Assembly: GCA_003135495.1 (NCBI GenBank)
Contig: PLBX01000218.1
Span: 1-5,152 of the forward strand
Source: Acidobacteriaceae bacterium
GTDB lineage: Bacteria > Acidobacteriota > Terriglobia > Terriglobales > Acidobacteriaceae
Direction of reading: 5' to 3'
DNA length: 5,152 nucleotides
Shown here: positions 1-5,152 of the stretch, in pieces
Layout of the letters: every line of letters starts with the position of its first letter
How positions within the stretch are numbered: position 1 is the stretch's first letter
Translations under genes and position numbers: made by a program
Notes under the pieces: generated by a model
The model's input: only the letters and a program-made list of their open reading frames with translations
Told to the model about the DNA's origin: nothing
Database searches by the model: none

Positions 1-1125
1 TATCGTCATCGCCTCGGCCGGTATTATGAATTCGTTGCCGGCGATCCTGGCGCTGCCATCGAAAACCTGCGAGCCGCGGTCGCGCTAAATCCGTACGACG
101 CCCGCTATTGGTTCGATTTGGTAGGGGCATATAAGGTGGTTGGGGACGCATCCAGCGAACGGGCAGCGCTCGATCGAGCGTTAGAAGCTGAACCTACAGC
201 GCCCGACTTCGCGTGGGAAGCGGCCAATCTTTTTCTCGTCGATGGCGAGATTGATCGTGCACTTCGCGAATTCCGGGTAGTGATTGCCAATGACAATTCG
301 CGTATTGATGCCGCCCTGCATGCTTGCTGGCGCGTGCGTCCCGATACTGACGCGCTTCTCAAGGAAGTGGTGCCAGCCCGCACAGATACCCTAATTGCAT
401 TTCACGGATTACTAGCAAGCAAGAAAGAAACCGATGGCGTTATAAAGACTTGGGACCGGCTTGCAGAATTACGCCAAAAAGTTCGGAACATCGATTTGTA
501 CGAGCACGTGCACTATCTCATCGAAATGCATCGTCCGGACGCAGCCATGTCCGCGTGGGAGCAATCTGCCGCAACTCAGGGTCTGACTGCGTACCTCCCC
601 ACCGACGATAATCTGGTGGTGAATGGCGACTTCAGTCTTGATATTTTGAATGGCGGCTTCGATTGGACATATGTCAGTCGAACTGGCGTCAAGCCGTTGC
701 TCGATGCCAGCGACTTTCGCCAAGGGCATCGATCGCTTTCGCTAACCTTTGAGGGTCCTGGAATTAATGACGCAGGGATTCAACAACTCATCCCAGTGCA
801 TGGCGCCACAACGTATGACTTCTCCGCGTACTACAAATCCGCGGAATTTGAAGGAGCAGGTGGACCGCAGATCGTTTTGCGCGATGCTTATAGTGGAGCA
901 CCGCTGTTTGCAAGCGACACCCTTAATGACGCGGATTTCTGGAAGGAAGTTCATTCCAAAATCACGACCCCCAATTCCACAACACTTTTGTCTTTGGCCA
1001 TCGAGCGATTCCCGGCCGGTTCTCCAATTCGTGGGAAACTTTGGCTGGGTGATTTTGAACTTTCCCCCGACGATTCTGCTGCTGATTCTTCGGAAAAATC
1101 TCCTGCAACAAAGGAGCCGCAGTGA
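1..1125 (+). CDS. TPR protein with C-terminal jelly-roll-like domain (5' partial)
   Basis: The frame is open from base 1, so the true start lies left of the window; 374 codons are visible. Residues about 1-101 form roughly three tetratricopeptide repeats, with the helix-turn-helix spacing and the repeat ending ALNP at 28-31. A less regular helical stretch follows to about 200. From the NGDF motif (residues 208-211) to about 356 the protein becomes beta-rich, resembling the galactose-binding/CBM-like jelly rolls that often begin with NGDF. The last 20 residues are Ser/Asp/Glu-rich and probably disordered. TPRs are protein-interaction scaffolds, and the jelly roll could bind glycan; both roles are inferred for this protein. 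It overlaps the O-antigen ligase gene by 4 bp, so a role in assembling or exporting surface polysaccharide is likely. The TPR call is firm; the C-terminal fold is a guess from pattern. No signal peptide can be judged because the N-terminus is missing. Confidence 0.85.
   Translation, partial: YRHRLGRYYEFVAGDPGAAIENLRAAVALNPYDARYWFDLVGAYKVVGDASSERAALDRALEAEPTAPDFAWEAANLFLVDGEIDRALREFRVVIANDNSRIDAALHACWRVRPDTDALLKEVVPARTDTLIAFHGLLASKKETDGVIKTWDRLAELRQKVRNIDLYEHVHYLIEMHRPDAAMSAWEQSAATQGLTAYLPTDDNLVVNGDFSLDILNGGFDWTYVSRTGVKPLLDASDFRQGHRSLSLTFEGPGINDAGIQQLIPVHGATTYDFSAYYKSAEFEGAGGPQIVLRDAYSGAPLFASDTLNDADFWKEVHSKITTPNSTTLLSLAIERFPAGSPIRGKLWLGDFELSPDDSAADSSEKSPATKEPQ
1111..1116 (+). promoter_or_regulatory. 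Shine-Dalgarno site for the O-antigen ligase
   Basis: AAGGAG lies 5 nt before the GTG at 1122, inside the last codons of the TPR gene. It fixes the GTG start of the ligase and supports the GTGA stop/start overlap as a real translational coupling point. Confidence 0.7.
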
Positions 1126-2489
1126 GTTCCGCTCTTGCTACTCCTCCGCAACCAACATCACCTGCCAAAGCCGCGCAGCCCAAACTCACAAACAATGCGA
1201 TACTGCTGGGTGGATGCGCAATATTGTTGTTGGCCCCGATGGCGTTTGGAGCGGTCGAGCCCTGGGCAATTTTTGCTTTGGAAGCGTCGTCGGTAGCGCT
1301 TGCGGGGATTTGGTTTTACAGGCAAGTAGTGAAAGGGGAGCTGGACGTTTCTGACCATGTTCTTTACCGGCCGATGGCCGCTTTTTTTGCTCTCGGAATT
1401 GTGCAGTGGCTAACCGGCATCACCGCTTATCGCATTGAAACCTACACTCACCTACTGCTCTATGCCGCCTACGGCATGTTGGTATTCGTGGTCACGCAGA
1501 CGCTGCGTCGATCATCTCAGTTTGAGTTGATGGCGAAATTATTCACGGCTTACGGTGGGTTGATTGCCATCTTCGCGATTCTCCAGGGAATGGCTCCGAA
1601 CGGAAAAATTTATTGGATTTTCGGGCTCCAGCAAGGCGGCTTTATTTATGGGCCCTACGTCAATCACAATCACTATGCCGGCCTGATGGAAATGCTGCTT
1701 CCATTTCCTTTAGTGCTGGCGGCAACTCCGATGACGAATGGGAATCGTAAGATTATTGCTGGTGCCGTCGCCGCGCTGATGGCGGCGAGTATCTTTCTTT
1801 CCGGCTCCCGCGGAGGCATGTTGGCATTTGTAGTCCAGGTGCTGGTGCTCGGCGTTCTAATGCTCGGCAAAAGAAACTCAGGCTGGCAGCAGCCGCTGAT
1901 GCTGGGCGGGTTCGTGGCTCTGGTAATTGTTTTTTTATTGTGGATGGGGGGTAACGAACTTACTCGTCGCCTCGCGAGTATTCATTCCGAGGCGCGCGAA
2001 GAGATCTCCGGTGGCGTGCGAATCACAATTGACCGCGATTGCTTGCGAATGTTTCTCAGGCGGCCGTTCTTCGGATATGGGCTGGGTACTTTCCCGATCG
2101 TTTATCCGCAGTTTCGCAGTTTTTACTCCATGTTCTTTGTCAACCAGGCGCACAATGATTATCTGCAACTGCTGGTCGAAACTGGGCTCGCAGGATTCTC
2201 CATTGCGATCTGGTTTCTGATAATGGTGTTTCGTCGCGCGGCGGGCAAATTGGCGAATTGGACCGAGAACGCCACCGGCGCGCTAACCGCAGCCGCGCTA
2301 CTCGGATGCCTGGGGATTTTGGTGCACAGCTGTCTCGATTTCAACCTGCAAATTCCAGCGAATGCCGCATTTTTTTATGTTATGTGTGCGATCGCCGCTG
2401 GTCCTCCGTTGCAGGAATCGCAGCGCCGCCGCGTGGTTCGGCGGCACAATCTCATCGTGGAACCGACTGCGGAAGCTGCCGCGCAATAA
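1122..2489 (+). CDS. O-antigen ligase / polymerase family membrane protein (Wzy_C)
   Basis: This 455-residue inner-membrane protein has about 11-12 hydrophobic spans, roughly 26-43, 47-66, 83-103, 107-127, 138-156, 186-202, 211-227, 233-247, 257-275, 353-370, 385-402 and 411-427. Family landmarks are NHNHYAG (181-187), SGSRGG (227-232), a long hydrophilic loop (about 276-352) ending in AHNDYLQLLVETG (343-355), and HSCLDFNLQIPANA (402-415). In WaaL/Wzy enzymes the Arg and the loop His are needed for transfer of undecaprenyl-diphosphate-linked glycan; here they correspond to R230 and H344. The expected role is polymerising or ligating a surface polysaccharide on the periplasmic face. The start is GTG with a good ribosome site and overlaps the TPR gene by GTGA. 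The N-terminal 20 residues are an Ala/Pro-rich tail and the C-terminus is Arg-rich, both probably cytoplasmic. Sequence alone does not separate ligase, polymerase and protein O-oligosaccharyltransferase. Confidence 0.92.
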   Translation: MSSALATPPQPTSPAKAAQPKLTNNAILLGGCAILLLAPMAFGAVEPWAIFALEASSVALAGIWFYRQVVKGELDVSDHVLYRPMAAFFALGIVQWLTGITAYRIETYTHLLLYAAYGMLVFVVTQTLRRSSQFELMAKLFTAYGGLIAIFAILQGMAPNGKIYWIFGLQQGGFIYGPYVNHNHYAGLMEMLLPFPLVLAATPMTNGNRKIIAGAVAALMAASIFLSGSRGGMLAFVVQVLVLGVLMLGKRNSGWQQPLMLGGFVALVIVFLLWMGGNELTRRLASIHSEAREEISGGVRITIDRDCLRMFLRRPFFGYGLGTFPIVYPQFRSFYSMFFVNQAHNDYLQLLVETGLAGFSIAIWFLIMVFRRAAGKLANWTENATGALTAAALLGCLGILVHSCLDFNLQIPANAAFFYVMCAIAAGPPLQESQRRRVVRRHNLIVEPTAEAAAQ

Positions 2490-2525
2490 CCGGCTTTCCC
2501 GGGACGAGGCCGTCGACGAACAACG

Positions 2526-2540
2526 GGGTGAAATTCACCC
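2526..2540. other. Short hairpin downstream of the O-antigen ligase
   Basis: GGGTG (2526-2530) pairs with CACCC (2536-2540) around AAATT; the symmetry extends to a 7-base inverted repeat with one central base. There is no T-tract afterwards, so it is at best a weak or factor-assisted transcript end for the polysaccharide operon. It may also be chance. Confidence 0.25.
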
Positions 2541-2655
2541 GGAACTAACGGCTAAAATACCTCTGCACGCGCTAATCCGGCGCTCTATTTTCGGAGGTTT
2601 CTAGTTCCTACTGCGGTTACTTCGGTAATCTGGGCTTCTTTTGAGCTATTTTCCG

Positions 2656-2664
2656 TGATATAAC
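2656..2664 (+). promoter_or_regulatory. Candidate extended -10 promoter for the PilZ-regulator operon
   Basis: TGATATAAC matches an extended -10 element (TGN followed by TATAAC, five of six bases of TATAAT). No good -35 box sits 16-18 nt upstream (the sequence there is about TTCTTT), which is tolerable for an extended -10 promoter. The start point would be near 2671, giving a leader of about 86 nt before the GTG at 2757. It is the best promoter-like site I see in the gap after the O-antigen ligase, and its position supports a transcription unit separate from the polysaccharide genes. Confidence 0.4.
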
Positions 2665-2672
2665 GCCGATAG

Positions 2673-2742
2673 CTGCTCGTAAGGCTCGGAGTTGGGATCT
2701 AGGTCGATTTTTGGCTGGGTTAAAGAGGGTAGATGCGAGCAG
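2673..2742 (+). promoter_or_regulatory. Possible structured leader of the PilZ gene
   Basis: Bases 2673-2681 (CTGCTCGTA) can pair with 2734-2742 (TGCGAGCAG) as 9 base pairs, one of them G-U. They enclose a purine-rich loop of 52 nt. The right arm ends 4 nt before the AGGAGG ribosome site at 2747. I could not match the loop to a GEMM c-di-GMP riboswitch or another known class, so this is only a candidate structure. Confidence 0.25.
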
Positions 2743-2746
2743 ATTT

Positions 2747-2752
2747 AGGAGG
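2747..2752 (+). promoter_or_regulatory. Shine-Dalgarno site deciding the PilZ start
   Basis: A perfect AGGAGG stands 4 nt before the GTG at 2757. It lies inside the frame that would start at the ATG at 2733, and so favours the GTG. The ATG has only AGAGGG upstream, placed very close to it. Confidence 0.65.
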
Positions 2753-2756
2753 ATTC

Positions 2757-3089
2757 GTGTCCGAAGCGCGTACCGGGAAAAGATTTCCGCTACATTTGCC
2801 GATCAAGATACATAAGGAAGATACCGCGGGCGATACCCATAGCGGTATGACCGGTGATCTAAGCGCAGCCGGCGTGTATATCCGCGCTGATGCGGCGCTC
2901 GAGGTCGGCTCCCCTGTAGAATTTGAGATCACGCTGCCGCCCGAGGTTACGGGCGGCAAAGACGATGTGGTAATTCAGTGCCGCGGCCGCGTGGTGCGGA
3001 CCGATGAGCCCAATGCCAGCGCCGACACCGGGGACAGCCGGGGAGTCGCTTGCGTTATCGATTCTTACGAATTCGTTCGCAATAGTTAA
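2757..3089 (+). CDS. PilZ domain protein, predicted c-di-GMP effector
   Basis: This is a single-domain cytoplasmic protein of 110 residues if translation starts at the GTG. The two-part c-di-GMP signature is complete: RTGKR (residues 5-9) matches RxxxR, and DLSAAG (34-39) matches D/NxSxxG. After these come the expected beta-barrel strands (PVEFEITL at 53-60, CRGRVVR at 75-81, GVACVI at 96-101). Stand-alone PilZ proteins usually act by binding a partner when loaded with c-di-GMP, controlling motility, exopolysaccharide or transcription; the partner here is unknown. The next gene, 14 bp downstream, encodes a LuxR-type regulator, so the two are almost certainly co-transcribed. The GTG is preferred because of its AGGAGG and because the protein then begins close to the RxxxR motif; an ATG at 2733 would add 8 residues. 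The family call is firm; c-di-GMP binding is inferred from intact motifs. Confidence 0.88.
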   Translation: MSEARTGKRFPLHLPIKIHKEDTAGDTHSGMTGDLSAAGVYIRADAALEVGSPVEFEITLPPEVTGGKDDVVIQCRGRVVRTDEPNASADTGDSRGVACVIDSYEFVRNS

Positions 3090-3091
3090 CC

Positions 3092-3097
3092 GGGGAG
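3092..3097 (+). promoter_or_regulatory. Shine-Dalgarno site for the LuxR-type regulator
   Basis: GGGGAG lies 6 nt before the ATG at 3104, in the 14-bp gap after the PilZ stop codon. It supports both the start chosen and independent ribosome loading within one mRNA. Confidence 0.6.
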
Positions 3098-3103
3098 CGA
3101 TCC

Positions 3104-3784
3104 ATGTTGAAATTAATCTTGGCCGATAATCAGGCGATTTTCCGAGCTGGCATCGCCAAAGTGCTGGCCGTTGAAGACGAGATGCGCATCGTGGCCCAGG
3201 CGCAAACCTCTGAGCAGATGTTCATGGCGCTCGACAAATTTCGTGCCGCCGTGCTGATCATTGCTGGGGGATTCCACTCCGATTTCAATGCGGTGCTTTC
3301 GGCGGCCAATAAGAATAAGACGCGCGTCGTCGTCCTCGCCGATACTGGCGAGAGCGCACAGCGTTACATGGCAGCAGGCGCACATGGCGTCGTGTATCGG
3401 AACGTCACCAGTCCGGCGCTCGTCGACTGCGTGCGGAAGATTGCGCGCGGCGAGAACTGGGTGCAGGACATGGCGGTGCCGAGCGAGTTGACCGAAAACG
3501 ATATGGTCGGGCTGCGCGTCCGCGATCGCCTTACAGCGAAGGAGCTGCGCATCGTGGCTCTCATCGTTCAGGGCTATAAGAATAAGGAGATCGCTACTCA
3601 GTTGGGAACGACGGAACAGGTGATCAAGAATTACCTGCGCAACGTTTATGACAAGATTGGCGTGTCGGACCGTTTGGAACTCGCGCTGTTCACTATTCAC
3701 CATCGCATTCTGAACGAAGCCGCGGCGGCTACTGCTGCAGCCGCGATCCCGCAGCCATCGCAGAGTGCGGGAATCAGCAACTAG
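3104..3784 (+). CDS. NarL/LuxR-family transcription factor with degenerate receiver domain
   Basis: The 226-residue protein has the two-domain NarL layout. Residues 1-125 follow the receiver fold, opening with LKLILADNQAIFRAGIAKVL. Residues 143-200 are a LuxR-type HTH with LTAKELRIV, GYKNKEIATQLG and the recognition helix near TEQVIKNYLRNVYDKIGV. The receiver active site is eroded: the acidic pair is D8-N9, the strand that should carry the phosphoacceptor Asp reads AVLIIAGGF (49-57) with no Asp, the conserved Thr is A79 and the conserved Lys is R99. It is therefore probably a phosphorylation-independent regulator, controlled by level, partner or ligand. The last 25 residues are an Ala-rich, probably disordered tail (AAAATAAAA at 206-214). 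It shares an operon with the PilZ gene and is followed by a strong terminator. No histidine kinase gene is present. DNA targets cannot be read from the sequence. Confidence 0.9.
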   Translation: MLKLILADNQAIFRAGIAKVLAVEDEMRIVAQAQTSEQMFMALDKFRAAVLIIAGGFHSDFNAVLSAANKNKTRVVVLADTGESAQRYMAAGAHGVVYRNVTSPALVDCVRKIARGENWVQDMAVPSELTENDMVGLRVRDRLTAKELRIVALIVQGYKNKEIATQLGTTEQVIKNYLRNVYDKIGVSDRLELALFTIHHRILNEAAAATAAAAIPQPSQSAGISN

Positions 3785-3802
3785 TTTCTTCAATGACCTT
3801 AG

Positions 3803-3830
3803 AAGGCCGCCTACGGGCGGCCTTTTTGTT
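3803..3830 (+). terminator. Intrinsic terminator after the PilZ-regulator operon
   Basis: GGCCGCC (3805-3811) pairs perfectly with GGCGGCC (3816-3822) around a TACG loop, and two more A-T pairs extend the base. TTTTTGTT follows. The loop closed by C-G is a UNCG-type tetraloop, known to be unusually stable. It lies 18 nt after the regulator stop codon. Confidence 0.93.
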
Positions 3831-3836
3831 GCTTGC

Positions 3837-3863
3837 GTAGCTCTCAGCGCTCAACGCTGCTAC
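3837..3863. other. Imperfect intergenic hairpin
   Basis: CAGCG (3845-3849) pairs with CGCTG (3855-3859) around CTCAA. GTAG (3837-3840) pairs with CTAC (3860-3863), leaving CTCT bulged on the left side. TTGCG at 3833-3837 and CGCAA at 3874-3878 form a further outer inverted pair that competes at one base. No T-tract follows. It may be a decayed palindromic repeat or a chance structure; nothing else is recognisable in the 3831-3935 spacer, and no convincing promoter is visible there. Confidence 0.25.
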
Positions 3864-3935
3864 CTCACTGAGTCGCAAACCTGAACCCACGTCCTAACTC
3901 CCGCCTTCACAACGAAACCGCTATTCTTGATCTCC

Positions 3936-5015
3936 ATGAAAATCAACCTCAGGTTTCTCTATCGGGCCGTTCTTACTTCAATCATCTTCTATTCGGCTTT
4001 CGCCGCAGCGCAAACTGACGCTGTCGACAACTACGTGAAATCGGAGATGGCCCGACAACAGATTCCAGGAGTCGCGCTTCTTGTCTCGCGTGCTGGTGAA
4101 GTCATCCGAGCGCAAGGCTACGGCATGGCGAATCTTGAGTTGCAGGTTCCGGTTAAGCCGGAGACACTCTTTCAATCCGGATCCGTGGGCAAGCAATTCA
4201 CCGCAACCGCCATCATGATACTGGTTGAGGAAGGCAAGATCGAGCTTGAAGATCCGCTCACAAAATATTTTCCGGAGGCACCCGAAACCTGGAAGCAAGT
4301 CACGATTCGTGAACTCCTCAGCCACACAGCAGGGTTCACCGATTATCCAAAGAGTTTCGACATGCGGAAAGATTACAGCGAGCAAGAGTTACTCAAAATT
4401 GTCGAGAAGATTCCGCTGGCATTCACGCCTGGCACAAGTTGGAGCTACAGCAATCTTGGCTTTCTCACTCTCGGCATCGTGATCCACAAAGTTACCGGCG
4501 AGTTTTATGGAGACTTTCTTCAGGAACGCATCTTTCATCCGTTGGGAATGAACTCAACTCGCATCATGAGCGAAGCGGATATCATTCCGAATCGCGCTGC
4601 GGGATATGTGCTGGTCAAAGGTGAATTGAAGAATCAGGAATGGGTTTCGCCAACGCTTAACACGACTGCGGATGGCAGTTTGTATTTCAACATTCTCGAT
4701 CTTGCGAAGTGGGATGCTGCGCTTTACACCGGGAAGCTGCTGAAACAATCGAGCCTTGAGCAGATGTGGACTGTCGCCAAACTCCGCGATGGGCAGCCAA
4801 ACTCAGGGCATTACGGATTTGGCTGGTTCGTAGCAGATAAAAATGGCCGTCACATTGTGGAGCATGAAGGCGCGTGGCAAGGCTTCCAGACTCACATTTC
4901 GCGTTATATGGATAACAAACTCACGGTGGTCGTTCTGACGAATCTTGGTGGTTCGAAGCCTAACCTAATTTCCGATCGCATTGCCGAAATGTATTTGTCG
5001 GGAGCTGTGAAATAA
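3936..5015 (+). CDS. Exported serine hydrolase, class C beta-lactamase / PBP-like family
   Basis: The 359-residue protein has a Sec signal peptide: KINLR at the start, a hydrophobic core at about 11-22, and a likely cut after AAA (23-25) before QTD. The mature part is one beta-lactamase-fold domain. All three active-site motifs are present: SVGK (83-86, nucleophile S83 and K86), YSN (171-173) and HEG (310-312, in place of KTG). The family segment LLSHTAGFTDY (128-137) is also clear. It should act in the periplasm or outside. The family covers esterases, D-aminopeptidases, DD-peptidases and AmpC enzymes; HEG and the lack of other AmpC traits make an esterase or peptidase more likely than drug resistance. 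The substrate is unknown. The ATG at 3936 is chosen because it begins the signal peptide well; an in-frame TTG at 3927 would add only 3 residues. Neither start has a clear ribosome site. It stands alone after a strong terminator, so it probably has its own promoter, which I cannot identify. Confidence 0.9.
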   Translation: MKINLRFLYRAVLTSIIFYSAFAAAQTDAVDNYVKSEMARQQIPGVALLVSRAGEVIRAQGYGMANLELQVPVKPETLFQSGSVGKQFTATAIMILVEEGKIELEDPLTKYFPEAPETWKQVTIRELLSHTAGFTDYPKSFDMRKDYSEQELLKIVEKIPLAFTPGTSWSYSNLGFLTLGIVIHKVTGEFYGDFLQERIFHPLGMNSTRIMSEADIIPNRAAGYVLVKGELKNQEWVSPTLNTTADGSLYFNILDLAKWDAALYTGKLLKQSSLEQMWTVAKLRDGQPNSGHYGFGWFVADKNGRHIVEHEGAWQGFQTHISRYMDNKLTVVVLTNLGGSKPNLISDRIAEMYLSGAVK

Positions 5016-5038
5016 ATGGGGCAATGTGAAATAGCGGT

Positions 5039-5063
5039 GAGACGGGCCAAGCCCCGTCTCTAC
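5039..5063. repeat. REP-like palindromic element
   Basis: GAGACGGG (5039-5046) and CCCGTCTC (5053-5060) are perfect inverted arms around CCAAGC, followed by TAC. Read on the minus strand it begins GTAGAGACGGGGCTTG. Short palindromes starting GTAGAGACG and ending CGTCTC recur in intergenic positions in many acidobacterial and cyanobacterial genomes, as I recall. Only one copy is in this window, so repetition cannot be shown here. It sits 24 bp after the hydrolase stop and could cap transcripts from both sides, though neither side has a good T-tract. Confidence 0.5.
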
Positions 5064-5152
5064 ACAATTTTCTCTCCTATGCTCTTCGCTTGGGTGAAAA
5101 GATAGAGATAATCCGGGCCTCCGGATTTCGAATCGGTGCCGGACATGTTGAA
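5060..5152 (-). CDS. Possible C-terminal end of a convergent gene (partial)
   Basis: On the minus strand a frame is open from the window edge to a TAG at 5060-5062, giving 30 codons that end [19 protein letters not shown] do not recognise the family. The stop codon falls within the first bases (GTAG) of the palindromic element, a plausible place for a repeat to insert next to a gene end. Other frames are also open over part of this short stretch, so coding is uncertain and the alternative is plain intergenic DNA. Confidence 0.3.
   Translation of the reverse strand, partial: FNMSGTDSKSGGPDYLYLFTQAKSIGEKIV

Noticed and set aside
749..1354. A 201-codon plus-strand frame across the TPR/O-antigen ligase junction
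   Set aside because: It overlaps two well-supported genes in another frame and its composition (many Cys, Arg, Ser) is shadow-like, with no family motif.
2733..2756. ATG at 2733 as the PilZ start
   Set aside because: The perfect AGGAGG at 2747 lies inside this extension and serves the GTG at 2757. The 8 added residues carry no motif. It remains possible but less likely.
2665..2756. A GEMM-type c-di-GMP riboswitch before the PilZ gene
   Set aside because: I looked because of the PilZ context, but the conserved GEMM core segments are not present.
3309..3586. Direct repeat ATAAGAATAAG at 3309-3319 and 3576-3586
   Set aside because: Both copies lie inside the regulator gene and cover Asn-Lys-rich codons (NKNK and KNK); no element boundaries, most likely chance.
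3113..3793. A 226-codon minus-strand open frame opposite the LuxR-type regulator
   Set aside because: It mirrors the regulator codon by codon, shows no recognisable domain and is His/Arg-rich in a way typical of antisense shadows. The plus-strand protein has clear family motifs.
3936..5015. Calling the serine hydrolase an antibiotic-resistance beta-lactamase
   Set aside because: The SxxK, YxN and HxG motifs define a broad family. The HEG triad and isolated context do not point to AmpC-type resistance.

Overview
The window carries four complete protein genes and one 5'-truncated gene on the plus strand, plus the possible tail of a convergent gene at the right edge. The style fits an Acidobacteriota (Terriglobia/Koribacter-like) chromosome: moderate GC, an O-antigen ligase preceded by a TPR protein, and a small stand-alone PilZ protein next to a LuxR-type regulator. 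There is no marker gene, so this placement is an inference. I see no tRNA, rRNA, CRISPR array, insertion sequence or phage gene.

Bases 1-2489 are the end of an envelope or exopolysaccharide operon. A TPR protein with a C-terminal jelly-roll-like domain runs in from the left edge. It overlaps by 4 bp (GTGA) a 455-residue multi-spanning O-antigen ligase/polymerase (Wzy/WaaL superfamily). The overlap implies translational coupling and probably joint work on surface polysaccharide.

Bases 2490-2756 are non-coding. They hold a weak hairpin, an extended -10 promoter candidate (TGATATAAC, 2656-2664) and a leader that can form a long-range stem ending just before the next ribosome binding site. Bases 2757-3784 are a two-gene operon: a 110-residue PilZ protein with an intact c-di-GMP-binding signature, then, 14 bp later, a NarL/LuxR-family regulator whose receiver domain has lost the phosphoacceptor Asp and most other catalytic residues. 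A strong intrinsic terminator with a UACG tetraloop (3803-3830) closes this unit. The pair suggests a phosphorylation-independent transcription factor made together with a c-di-GMP effector.

Bases 3831-3935 are a spacer with an imperfect hairpin. Bases 3936-5015 encode an exported serine hydrolase of the class C beta-lactamase/penicillin-binding-protein family with all three catalytic motifs. It starts without a recognisable Shine-Dalgarno site. Bases 5016-5152 hold a REP-like palindrome (5039-5063) and an open minus-strand frame that may be the last 30 codons of a convergent gene.
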